Assembly (NCBI GenBank): GCA_031257695.1
Contig: JAIROB010000192.1
Location: 1-5,515 of the forward strand
Origin: Treponema sp.
Lineage (GTDB): Bacteria; Spirochaetota; Spirochaetia; Treponematales; Breznakiellaceae
DNA: 5,515 nucleotides
Direction: 5' to 3'
Shown: piece after piece, positions 1-5,515 of the stretch
Layout of the letters: every line of letters begins with the position of its first letter
How positions within the stretch are numbered: the stretch's first letter is position 1
The notes under the pieces: generated by a model
What the model saw: the letters and a program-made list of their open reading frames with translations, nothing else
What the model was told of the DNA's origin: nothing
Databases searched by the model: none
Program-made: the position numbers and the translations under genes

Positions 1-300
1 CAGTTCCCCAACCTGATGCCCCAGCCCACCGCCCAGGAGGCGGGCAATATCGGCCTTATCATGGACGTGTACATGGAGATGACCGTCGAGCTGGGCCGGA
101 CCCGGAAGCTGATCAAGGAAATTCTGGGCATGGGGGAGGGCACCATCATAGAACTGGACAAGCTCGCCGGGGAGCCCGTGGATATTTTGGTAAACCACAA
201 GCTCATTGCCAAGGGGGAAGTGGTGGTTATCGACGAGAATTTCGGCGTCCGGGTCACCGAAATCGTCTCGCCCATGGAACGGATGAGCGATTTAGGCTAG
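1..300 (+). CDS. fliN: Flagellar motor switch protein FliN (FliY in spirochaete usage), C-terminal part
   Basis: The reading frame is open from base 1 and ends at TAG 298-300, giving 99 residues of a gene whose start lies outside the window. FliN forms the lower part of the cytoplasmic C-ring, takes part in rotation switching and docks the FliH-FliI export ATPase. The visible part is a SpoA (surface presentation of antigens) domain. It contains the family run of aspartate-valine, [57 protein letters not shown] and a closing ERM, closely matching E. coli FliN. The usual start at residue 16 (ATG) is only an internal methionine; the upstream codons QFPNL remain in frame. Whether the missing N-terminus carries a CheC-like domain, as in true FliY of Bacillus, cannot be seen. 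The position directly ahead of fliO fits the standard motility operon. Confidence 0.95.
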   Translation, partial: QFPNLMPQPTAQEAGNIGLIMDVYMEMTVELGRTRKLIKEILGMGEGTIIELDKLAGEPVDILVNHKLIAKGEVVVIDENFGVRVTEIVSPMERMSDLG

Positions 301-369
301 AATTTCGCCTTTTTTTGGGGAAAAATAAGCGCGGGGACTAGCATAGATGTTTCATTTGATGTAGAATGG

Positions 370-375
370 GATAAT
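370..375 (+). promoter_or_regulatory. Possible -10 element of an internal promoter upstream of fliO
   Basis: GATAAT matches five of six bases of the bacterial sigma-70 consensus -10 hexamer, and a second, poorer candidate TAGAAT lies at 362-367. Neither has a convincing -35 box: the best upstream hexamers, such as TAGCAT 339-344 at 17-bp spacing from TAGAAT, match only about half of TTGACA. The AT-rich setting and the lack of coding constraint make a secondary promoter possible, but such a hexamer can easily occur by chance in an AT-rich gap. No sigma-28-like flagellar promoter is evident. Confidence 0.25.
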
Positions 376-394
376 TGGGGATCAGTTTCTACTT

Positions 395-402
395 GGGAGG
401 GG
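395..402 (+). promoter_or_regulatory. Strong ribosome-binding site that decides the fliO start
   Basis: GGGAGGGG is the best Shine-Dalgarno-like run in the fliN-fliO gap. It sits five bases (AAAAA) ahead of the in-frame CTG at 408. The upstream in-frame TTG at 375 has only a weak GGGA before it, so this site argues for initiation at the CTG. Confidence 0.6.
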
Positions 403-407
403 AAAAA

Positions 408-1016
408 CTGCACCGTCTTTATACGATTTTTTTTGCCGCGCTGTTGACAGGCGCGGGTCTTTTTAGCGGCAGCCTCGACACTCTGTCCGCCCAGGAAGGG
501 CCGGATCCGGCGGCTGTTCCCGCGGCCGGGCCTAATCCTGAGAGTTTAATTACCTTTGACGCGGCGGCGGAGGGCGAAGAGCCTGCCGCGCCGGAAACCC
601 TCTCCGGTTTTTCGCTGCTCCGCATGGCGCTGGTCCTGGCTTTGACCGCGGCGGCGATCTACGGGGCGGTGTTCTTTTTCAAGCGCCTCGCGAAGCCGCA
701 GGTCCAGGCGGACCCCTACCTCAAAGTGCTTGCCAGGGCGTCCATCGCTTCGGGCAGCGCGGTGGCGGTGGTTTCCCTGGGGACCAGGGCCTGGCTTGTG
801 GGGGCGGGGGACGGCGGGGTGTCCCTGATTACGGCGATTGAGGACCAGGAAATCGTGGACGCCATGCTCCTGGACAATTCCCGCAGCCGCGGCGCCGGCT
901 CGCCGGGGGGCCTGAGCTTTTCGGCCCTGCTGCGCCGTCTCGGCGCGGGCAAAGAGGGCAAGTGGCTTGAGGCCGGCGACCTGCGTAAACGGCGGGAAAG
1001 GCTGAACAAGCTATGA
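408..1016 (+). CDS. fliO: Flagellar biosynthesis protein FliO
   Basis: FliO is a small membrane protein that helps assemble FliP into the export-gate complex. From the CTG at 408 the product has 202 residues; no in-frame ATG occurs until deep in the gene at 624, so a non-ATG start is required. A TTG at 375 (213 residues) is the alternative. A signal-peptide-like segment spans about residues 1-28, ending LSA before QE. An Ala/Pro/Glu-rich, probably periplasmic stretch follows to about 66. One strong transmembrane helix lies at about 68-91, followed by basic FFKRLAKP. The cytoplasmic domain contains LKVLARASIASGSAVAVVSLGTRAWLVG, resembling the FliO family pattern, and a highly basic C-terminus. 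FliO is poorly conserved, so the call rests on this architecture plus its place between fliN and fliP. The stop overlaps the fliP start. Confidence 0.85.
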   Translation: MHRLYTIFFAALLTGAGLFSGSLDTLSAQEGPDPAAVPAAGPNPESLITFDAAAEGEEPAAPETLSGFSLLRMALVLALTAAAIYGAVFFFKRLAKPQVQADPYLKVLARASIASGSAVAVVSLGTRAWLVGAGDGGVSLITAIEDQEIVDAMLLDNSRSRGAGSPGGLSFSALLRRLGAGKEGKWLEAGDLRKRRERLNKL

Positions 1017-1849
1017 TCCGCGGAGCGCTCATCGCGGGAACGCTGTTTCTGCTCGCCCTGGCGTTTCCGTCCGTGGCGGAGGCCCAGGAAACGCCCTTCC
1101 CCTTTCCGGATCTGTCCACCCCGGGCACGGTAGGCATCCCCGACGCTCCCGCGGATCCGGTGATCCCCTTCATTGATCTAACGGTCCGCAACCCCGAATC
1201 CGGGCAGGAGGTGGCGTTCAGCCTCCAACTGCTGCTGCTCCTCACCGCCCTCTCCCTGGCGCCGAGCATCCTCATCCTGACCACCAGCTTCCTTAGAATC
1301 TCCATCGTCCTGGATTTTATTAAGCGGGCGCTCTCCCTGCAGCAGGTTCCCCCGAACCAGGTGATCCTGGGAATCGCCCTGTTCCTGACGGTGTTTATCA
1401 TGTGGCCCACCTTCGACGAGATATACAACAACGCCTTCCGGCCCCTGCGGGAGGGAACCATTTCCGTGCAGGAAGCCTACCGGAGCGCGGAGACGCCCCT
1501 GCGGATCTTCATGGCCCGGCAGATGCAGGGCCAGAGCAGCCAGCGCAATATCGAACTCTTTATGTCCATGCGGAACCTGGACAGGCCGAACACCCTGGAG
1601 GATGTGCCCACCTATGTGCTGGTTCCCGCGTTCATCCTCAACGAGCTGACCGTGGCGTTTAAAATAGGGATAGTGTTGTTCATTCCCTTTATCGTCATTG
1701 ATATGGTGGTGGCCAGCGCTCTCATGTCCATGGGCATGATCATGCTGCCTCCGGTGATGATCTCCATGCCCTTCAAGCTGGTCCTTTTTATTTTGGTGGA
1801 CGGCTGGGGGCTTTTGACGGACCAGATAGTCCGTTCCTTCCGGTTATAA
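1013..1849 (+). CDS. fliP: Flagellar type III export gate protein FliP
   Basis: FliP is the main subunit of the FliPQR export gate; in characterised systems five FliP, four FliQ and one FliR form the secretion pore in the inner membrane. This 278-residue protein begins with a cleavable-type signal peptide (1-24, ending AEA before QE), as known for FliP, then a proline-rich periplasmic segment to about 52. Conserved blocks are TSFLRISIVLDFIKRAL (91-107), PPNQVILGIALFLTVFIMWP (113-132), PLRIFMARQ (162-170), and the second signature from PAFILNELTVAF (205-216) through IPFIVIDMVVAS and PPVMISMPFKLVLFILVDGW (246-265). About four mature transmembrane helices are visible. The ATG at 1013 overlaps the fliO stop as ATGA, suggesting translational coupling. 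Its own Shine-Dalgarno is modest (GGGAAAGG, 12 or 13 bases upstream). It is slightly longer than E. coli FliP, because of the N-terminal segment. Confidence 0.97.
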   Translation: MIRGALIAGTLFLLALAFPSVAEAQETPFPFPDLSTPGTVGIPDAPADPVIPFIDLTVRNPESGQEVAFSLQLLLLLTALSLAPSILILTTSFLRISIVLDFIKRALSLQQVPPNQVILGIALFLTVFIMWPTFDEIYNNAFRPLREGTISVQEAYRSAETPLRIFMARQMQGQSSQRNIELFMSMRNLDRPNTLEDVPTYVLVPAFILNELTVAFKIGIVLFIPFIVIDMVVASALMSMGMIMLPPVMISMPFKLVLFILVDGWGLLTDQIVRSFRL

Positions 1850-1861
1850 GGGGGGCCGGCT

Positions 1862-2131
1862 ATGAGCATAGGGCTGATTACCTCCCTCCTCCAGGGGGGC
1901 ATACGGGAGACGCTGTTTTTGGCGCTGCCCCTGTTGCTTTCGGCGCTCACGGTTGGCCTGGTGGTGGCCATACTGCAGGCCACCACCTCCATCCAGGAAC
2001 AGACCCTGACCTTTGTGCCCAAGGTGCTGGTCATACTGCTCATGCTGGCCCTTCTGGGGGGCTGGATGTTTTCCAGTTTGGGGGATTACACCGTGCAGTT
2101 GTTTCGGATGATTCCTGCGATGGCGCGATAG
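1862..2131 (+). CDS. fliQ: Flagellar type III export gate protein FliQ
   Basis: FliQ is a two-helix membrane protein that packs around FliP and FliR in the export gate. The 89-residue length equals the family norm. Two hydrophobic helices lie at about residues 15-38 and 50-73. Between them is the diagnostic loop QATTSIQEQTLTFVPK (39-54), equivalent to the QATTQINEQTL-type signature of FliQ and its virulence-secretion homologues. The start is the ATG 12 bases after the fliP stop, preceded by AAGGGGGG at 1848-1855, a good ribosome-binding site that itself overlaps the fliP stop codon. The stop codon TAG (2129-2131) sits in the loop and first stem base of a hairpin. Confidence 0.97.
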   Translation: MSIGLITSLLQGGIRETLFLALPLLLSALTVGLVVAILQATTSIQEQTLTFVPKVLVILLMLALLGGWMFSSLGDYTVQLFRMIPAMAR

Positions 2132-2144
2132 CGCCATTGCTTTT
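2117..2144 (+). promoter_or_regulatory. Hairpin plus T4 at the fliQ-fliR junction
   Basis: Arms GCGATGGCGC (2117-2126) and GCGCCATTGC (2131-2140) pair over ten positions, nine Watson-Crick and one G-U, around a four-base loop GATA. TTTT follows at 2141-2144. The shape resembles an intrinsic terminator with a short U-tract. The fliQ stop codon occupies 2129-2131, and the fliR ribosome-binding site starts at 2147. Because fliR, flhB and flhA lie downstream without any evident promoter, partial attenuation, mRNA-end protection after processing, or translational control is more likely than full termination. No function is proven. Confidence 0.4.
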
Positions 2145-2146
2145 AT

Positions 2147-2153
2147 GAGGGGG
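2147..2153 (+). promoter_or_regulatory. Ribosome-binding site for the GTG start of fliR
   Basis: GAGGGGG lies seven bases before the GTG at 2161 and supports that start. A second purine run, GAGGG at 2156-2160, abuts the start codon and is too close to serve. An ATG at 2145 is out of frame with fliR. Confidence 0.55.
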
Positions 2154-2160
2154 TTGAGGG

Positions 2161-2976
2161 GTGATTGGGGAGCAGTATCTTAATGCGATTGTCGCGGGGG
2201 CGCCGGCGTTTATCCTGATTGCCGCCAGGGCGCTGGCGATGATCGAGACCGCGCCGCTCCTGTCCTCCGACGCCGTGCCCCAGGTTGCCAAGATAGCGCT
2301 GGCGGCCTTTGCCGCGTTCTGCGGCCTGCCCGGGGCCATCGCTGCGGGCTGGAACCTGGCGCCCCTGGGCCTTCAGTTTGTCTACCTCGTCATCGGGGAG
2401 GCGCTGGTGGGGATCATCATGGGGTTTTACCTCACCCTGATCTTCTCCGCCTTTTCCTCTGCCGGCCAGTTCTTTTCCCTGCAGATGGGCTTTGGCGCCT
2501 CCGAAACCTACGATCCCCTGTCCCAGGTTGAAAACCCCCTCATGGGCCAGTACCTGAACCTGGTGGCCATGCTGGTGTTTCTCTCCACCGAGGGTTTTCA
2601 AAAGCTGTTCCTGGGGGGCTTCCTGCGCTCCATCCAGTCCATCAGCGCCTGGTCCCTGGTTACCGGCCGGGAAACGGTCGCCGCCATGCTCCTCGCCGGG
2701 CTGAGCGGGATGTTTCTCGACGCCATGGTCATCAGTATGCCGATTCTGGGGACCCTGTTCCTCTGCTCCCTGGCCACGGGGCTCATCTCCAAGGCCGCCC
2801 CCCAGATCAACATCCTCACCGAGGGCTTCCCCGTTTCCATCTCCATGGCCTTTGTGCTGATCCTGTTGACCATGCCCTTTATGGTGGAGGCCTTCTCCCG
2901 GGTGGTGGACACGGGCTTCCGGAACATTGAGTCCCTGTACATCGCCATAGGGCGGCAGTTGGGGGGCGGATCATGA
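2161..2976 (+). CDS. fliR: Flagellar type III export gate protein FliR
   Basis: FliR is the single-copy subunit that completes the FliP-FliQ spiral of the export gate and contacts FlhB. The 271-residue protein is close to the usual FliR length of about 260. Family landmarks are ARALAMIETAPLLSSDAVPQVAKIALA (22-48), IGEALVGIIMGFY (78-90), GQFFSLQMGFGASETYDPLSQVENP (102-126) and PQINILTEGFPVSI (214-227), the last being the best conserved FliR block. About six hydrophobic segments are visible. The start is GTG at 2161. It is separated from fliQ by 29 bases containing a hairpin, and its stop TGA overlaps the flhB ATG. Nothing in the frame suggests damage, and it is a separate gene here, not fused to flhB as seen in some clostridia. 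Confidence 0.95.
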   Translation: MIGEQYLNAIVAGAPAFILIAARALAMIETAPLLSSDAVPQVAKIALAAFAAFCGLPGAIAAGWNLAPLGLQFVYLVIGEALVGIIMGFYLTLIFSAFSSAGQFFSLQMGFGASETYDPLSQVENPLMGQYLNLVAMLVFLSTEGFQKLFLGGFLRSIQSISAWSLVTGRETVAAMLLAGLSGMFLDAMVISMPILGTLFLCSLATGLISKAAPQINILTEGFPVSISMAFVLILLTMPFMVEAFSRVVDTGFRNIESLYIAIGRQLGGGS

Positions 2977-4115
2977 GCGCCCGCTTTGACGGGGATTCGG
3001 GAGCCGCTCTCCTCATCGACCTGCAGTGGTTCGCCGCGGAGGACGAGGGGCGCACCGAGGAACCCACCGAGTACAAGATACAAAAGGCCCGGGAGGAAGG
3101 CCGGGTCGCCAAGAGCCAGGAGCTTATAGGCGCGCTGACGCTGCTGCTGCCCGCGCTGGCGATCTTCTTTCTGGCCCCCTCCATGTTCAGAATCTGCATA
3201 GAAATGCTGCGTTTCTACTTTCTCCGCGCCGCGGAGCTGGATCCCCTGCGGGACCGGATCGCGGCGCGGGCCTTCTTTGAGTACCTGGCCCGGCTGGCCC
3301 TGCCCATAGCCGCGGCCGCGGTCTTCGCGGCGATTTTTTCCAACCTGGCGCAGACCGGGTTTCTCTTCACCACCAAGCCCCTGGTCCCGGATTTTTCCCG
3401 GGTGGTTCCCCGGCTGGGCCGCTATTTTCAGAAGACCCTGTTTTCCCTGGAGGGGCTCTTCAATATAGGCAAGTCCGTGGTCAAAATGGCCATCATTGGA
3501 GTCGTGGCGTTTTTCCTGATCCGCGGCGAACTAGAGCGGCTGGCCAACCTTCAAACGGCGAATCTGTGGACGGGCTTTACCGCCGCGGCGTCCCTGGCGA
3601 TAAGGATGCTGCTCATCTGCGCGGTTCTGCTGCTGCTGCTTTCCATACCGGACATAATATTCCAGCGCTGGCAGTACCGGGAATCCCTCAAGATGTCCAA
3701 GCAGGAAGTGAAGGAAGAGCGGAAGATGTACGAGGGGGATCCGCTGATCAAGTCCCGGCTGCGGCAGCGGATGCGGGAGCTTCTGAGCCGCAACATCGCG
3801 GTCGCCGTGCCCCAGGCGGACGTGGTCATCGCCAACCCTACCCACTACGCGGTGGCGCTGGAGTACCGGGCGGGGATGGAGGGCCCCATGGTGAGCGCCA
3901 AGGGGGAAGACGAGCTGGCCCTGCGGATCCGCCGCATAGCCCTGGAACACGAGGTGCCGGTGGTGGAGAACCGGCCCCTGGCGCGGGCGCTCTACGCTGA
4001 CGCGGAGCTGGGGGAGATCATCCCCGAGGCCTATTACCTGGCCGTGGCGGATGTTCTGGCCCACGTGTACCGCCTCAACGAGGAACGGCGCAGAAACGCC
4101 GGCCTTGGGGCGTAG
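2973..4115 (+). CDS. flhB: Flagellar type III export switch protein FlhB
   Basis: FlhB sets export specificity, changing from rod/hook to filament substrates after self-cleavage. The 380-residue protein has the usual length. An N-terminal cytoplasmic segment contains DLQWFAAEDEGRTEEPT (16-32) and KAREEGRVAKSQEL (38-51), followed by about four transmembrane helices near 52-70, 107-126, 168-184 and 206-229. A basic linker (KMSKQEVKEERKMYEGDP, 240-257) leads to the cytoplasmic domain. The autocleavage motif NPTH is at 288-291 (codons 3834-3845), with cleavage expected between N288 and P289. Downstream AKGEDELALRIRRIALEHEVPVVENRPLARALY (309-341) and EIIPEAYYLAVADVLAHVYRLN are standard. The ATG at 2973 overlaps the fliR stop as ATGA and follows GGGGGG at 2961-2966. 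DLQ-F-A N-termini are also found in FlhB of Firmicutes, so this block alone does not prove a spirochaete. Confidence 0.97.
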   Translation: MSARFDGDSGAALLIDLQWFAAEDEGRTEEPTEYKIQKAREEGRVAKSQELIGALTLLLPALAIFFLAPSMFRICIEMLRFYFLRAAELDPLRDRIAARAFFEYLARLALPIAAAAVFAAIFSNLAQTGFLFTTKPLVPDFSRVVPRLGRYFQKTLFSLEGLFNIGKSVVKMAIIGVVAFFLIRGELERLANLQTANLWTGFTAAASLAIRMLLICAVLLLLLSIPDIIFQRWQYRESLKMSKQEVKEERKMYEGDPLIKSRLRQRMRELLSRNIAVAVPQADVVIANPTHYAVALEYRAGMEGPMVSAKGEDELALRIRRIALEHEVPVVENRPLARALYADAELGEIIPEAYYLAVADVLAHVYRLNEERRRNAGLGA

Positions 4116-4123
4116 GAGCAATG

Positions 4124-4129
4124 AAGGAG
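4124..4129 (+). promoter_or_regulatory. Ribosome-binding site of flhA
   Basis: AAGGAG, an almost ideal Shine-Dalgarno core, lies seven bases ahead of the ATG at 4137 and supports that start. It is itself inside a four-codon mini-ORF (ATG AAG GAG TAG, 4121-4132) that has its own GGAG at 4115-4118. Confidence 0.7.
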
Positions 4130-4136
4130 TAGCATA

Positions 4137-5515
4137 ATGTCGGATGCGCGAAGCGGCGCGGCGCCGCGAAACATTTTTGGAAACGCCACGGAACTGGCCA
4201 TGGCCGCGGCGGTGGTTGCGGTGGTGATGATGGTTGTCATCCCCCTGCCTACGGTCCTGCTGGACATGCTTATGGCGATGAACCTGGTGCTGGCGCTGCT
4301 GATCCTCCTCATCGTTATCTATACCCGGAAAGCCACGGACTTTAGCATATTCCCCACGGTGCTGCTGGTTTCAACGGTCTTCGGCCTGGCGCTGAACATT
4401 TCCTCCACCAGACTGATCCTTACCCGGGGGGCGGCTTTCAACGGCCGCATGATCCGGGCCTTTTCCTCCTTCGTGGTGGGGTCCGGCGGCGTCGAGGGCC
4501 TGGTGGTGGGCTTTGTGATCTTCATCGTCATCATCGCGGTGCAGGCCATGGTCATCACCAAGGGCGCCACCCGCATCGCCGAAGTGGCGGCCCGCTTTGC
4601 CCTGGACGCCCTGCCGGGGAAACAGATGGCCATAGACGCGGACCAGGCGCTCACCGAGGAGGAGTCCCGGGCGCGGAAGGATGATCTACAAAGGGAGGTT
4701 GACTTTTACGGGTCCATGGACGGCGCCAGCAAATTCATCTCCGGAAGCGTCAAGGTGGGGATCCTCATCACCGTGGTAAATGTCCTGGGGGGGATCATCA
4801 TCGGCATGGCCATCCACGGCGAGCCCTTTGCCGCGGCGGTGGGAACCTATGTGTCCTTCTCCATCGGGGACGGCCTGCTCTCCCAGTTTCCCGCGCTGCT
4901 CATTTCCACTGCCACGGGCATCATCGTTACCCGGTCGGTTTCCAACGGCACCTTCGGGGAGGATGTTTCGGACCAGTTCTCCCGGGACGCGCGGATCTAC
5001 TGGATAGGCGCGGTGGTTCTGGCGCTCCTGGCCCTGCTGCCGGGTTTCCCCTGGTACGTGCTGCTCCCCCTGGCCGCGCTGCTGTCGATTCTGGCGCTGC
5101 GCCTGGGCCGGCGCCGGACCAGGCGGGAAGACGACGCGGCAAGGTCCGCGGAGGCAAAGCGGGCCAAACCGGAGGCCGCGGAAATGTCCCCGGTGGTGCC
5201 CCTGGACCGCCTGTCCCTGGAACTGGGCTACGGGCTCATCCCCCTGGTGGACCGGGAGAAGGGCGCGGAGCTCCTGGAACGGGTGCACCGGATACGCCGG
5301 GAATCCGGGCTGGACCTGGGGCTGGTGATCCCCAAGATACGGATCATCGACAATATCAAGCTGGAGCCCTCGGAGTACTGCTTCAAGATCCAGGGTGTGG
5401 ACGTGGGCCGGGGCAAGATCCGCATGGGCTACTACCTCTGCATCAACCCCGGGGGGGTGAAGGACGAGCTGCCCGGGGAAAAGACCCGGGACCCCACCTT
5501 CGGCCTGCCCGCGCT
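4137..5515 (+). CDS. flhA: Flagellar type III export protein FlhA, N-terminal two-thirds (runs off the window)
   Basis: FlhA forms a nine-subunit ring under the export gate, couples proton flow to export and binds chaperone-substrate complexes. The frame is open from ATG 4137 to the last base: 459 complete codons of the roughly 690-700 usual for the family. About eight hydrophobic segments occupy residues 21-322. Conserved blocks are PLPTVLLDMLMAMNL (36-50), IFPTVLLVSTVFGLALNISSTRLIL (71-95), the FHIPEP signature RIAEVAARFALDALPGKQMAIDAD (146-169, with Ala at a position usually Ser/Thr/Val), FYGSMDGASKF (190-200) with its conserved aspartate, and IGDGLLSQFPALLIS (243-257). A charged linker (about 324-350) leads into the cytoplasmic domain, starting near LGYGLIPLVD (362-371) and including VIPKIRIIDNIKLEPSEYCFKIQGVDVGRG (397-426). 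It is 21 bases after the flhB stop. In treponemes flhF and fleN often follow; that is outside view. Confidence 0.97.
   Translation, partial: MSDARSGAAPRNIFGNATELAMAAAVVAVVMMVVIPLPTVLLDMLMAMNLVLALLILLIVIYTRKATDFSIFPTVLLVSTVFGLALNISSTRLILTRGAAFNGRMIRAFSSFVVGSGGVEGLVVGFVIFIVIIAVQAMVITKGATRIAEVAARFALDALPGKQMAIDADQALTEEESRARKDDLQREVDFYGSMDGASKFISGSVKVGILITVVNVLGGIIIGMAIHGEPFAAAVGTYVSFSIGDGLLSQFPALLISTATGIIVTRSVSNGTFGEDVSDQFSRDARIYWIGAVVLALLALLPGFPWYVLLPLAALLSILALRLGRRRTRREDDAARSAEAKRAKPEAAEMSPVVPLDRLSLELGYGLIPLVDREKGAELLERVHRIRRESGLDLGLVIPKIRIIDNIKLEPSEYCFKIQGVDVGRGKIRMGYYLCINPGGVKDELPGEKTRDPTFGLPA

Larger units (their letters stand above)
301..407 (+). other. AT-rich intergenic gap between fliN and fliO
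   Basis: This is the only sizeable non-coding gap in the window, about 107 bases if fliO starts at 408. It is much richer in A and T than the flanking genes. It holds a T7 tract (310-316) followed by GGGG and A5 (321-325), which can fold as a weak bulged hairpin at 306-331. A four-base GCGA/TCGC stem (287-290 with 305-308) just before the T7 tract makes a poor terminator candidate. A GATAAT hexamer lies at 370-375 and the fliO ribosome-binding site at 395-402. I see no small gene here. Confidence 0.7.

Noticed and set aside
829..1461. Minus-strand open frame of 210 codons across the end of fliO and half of fliP
   Set aside because: It lies opposite two well-supported genes, its protein is rich in Arg, Ser and Pro without recognisable motifs, and such open frames are expected opposite GC-rich codons.
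2143..2601. Minus-strand open frame of 152 codons opposite fliR
   Set aside because: It overlaps the fliR coding sequence entirely, has a Gly/Gln/His-rich shadow composition, and shows no domain.
2961..2966. G6 run at the end of fliR as a slippage site
   Set aside because: It is short, serves plausibly as the flhB ribosome-binding site, and both flanking frames are intact with a normal ATGA overlap.
3625..3642. Tandem CTG triplets in flhB as a possible simple-sequence repeat or phase-variation tract
   Set aside because: Only four CTG units encode leucines in a transmembrane helix. A triplet repeat would not shift the frame, and GC-rich membrane genes commonly show this.
3531..4121. Minus-strand open frame of 196 codons opposite flhB
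   Set aside because: It is antisense to the conserved FlhB cytoplasmic domain including NPTH. The His/Gln/Arg/Leu-rich composition is typical of a GC-rich shadow frame.
4686..5288. Minus-strand open frame of 200 codons opposite flhA
   Set aside because: The plus-strand FlhA frame through this region is conserved and unbroken; the antisense product is Gly/Gln/Arg/Pro-rich with no family motif.
4137..5515. Possible frameshift or break in flhA
   Set aside because: I translated the frame codon by codon from 4137 to the window end. It stays open and follows the FlhA family throughout, so the gene is only cut by the window edge.
1..5515. tRNA or rRNA genes, CRISPR repeats, insertion sequences or attachment sites
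   Set aside because: Nearly all bases are taken up by flagellar genes. The gaps are too short for such elements and I saw no repeated units or terminal inverted repeats.

Overview
The window is one continuous plus-strand cluster of flagellar genes. It holds the 3' end of fliN (often called fliY in spirochaetes), then fliO, fliP, fliQ, fliR, flhB and the 5' two-thirds of flhA. Both end genes are cut by the window edges. Every protein except FliO is recognisable from strongly conserved family motifs. FliO is called from its position and architecture.

The gene order fliN/Y-fliO-fliP-fliQ-fliR-flhB-flhA, the FlhB N-terminus with its DLQWFA..EEPT stretch, and a short FliO with a signal peptide all resemble the motility operon of Treponema and related spirochaetes. 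The DNA is clearly GC-rich, unlike host-adapted pathogenic treponemes, so an environmental or gut (for example insect-gut) spirochaete is plausible. Genus-level assignment is inference. If it is a spirochaete, the flagellum would be periplasmic.

Layout: 1-300 codes for the motor-switch protein FliN. 301-407 is the only sizeable gap; it is AT-rich, with a T7 tract, a weak bulged hairpin and a GATAAT element. 408-2976 encodes the export-gate builders: FliO is the assembly factor, and FliP, FliQ and FliR form the membrane pore. fliO and fliP overlap by ATGA, fliQ follows fliP by 12 bp, and a 29-bp gap containing a hairpin separates fliQ from fliR. 2973-4115 is flhB, overlapping fliR by ATGA and carrying the NPTH autocleavage motif. 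4137-5515 is flhA, open at the right edge, with the FHIPEP signature.

Together the six downstream products form the inner-membrane core of the flagellar type III secretion system. FliP, FliQ and FliR form the gate, FlhB acts as substrate-specificity switch, and FlhA is the export ring that receives substrates and couples to the proton motive force. FliN sits on the C-ring below and docks the FliH-FliI ATPase carrier.

I found no undescribed system here. The observations worth a second look are small: a probable CTG start for fliO, a hairpin with the fliQ stop codon in its loop, the AT-rich fliN-fliO gap, and a four-codon mini-ORF ahead of flhA. All protein frames are intact, with no frameshift, insertion or mobile element.
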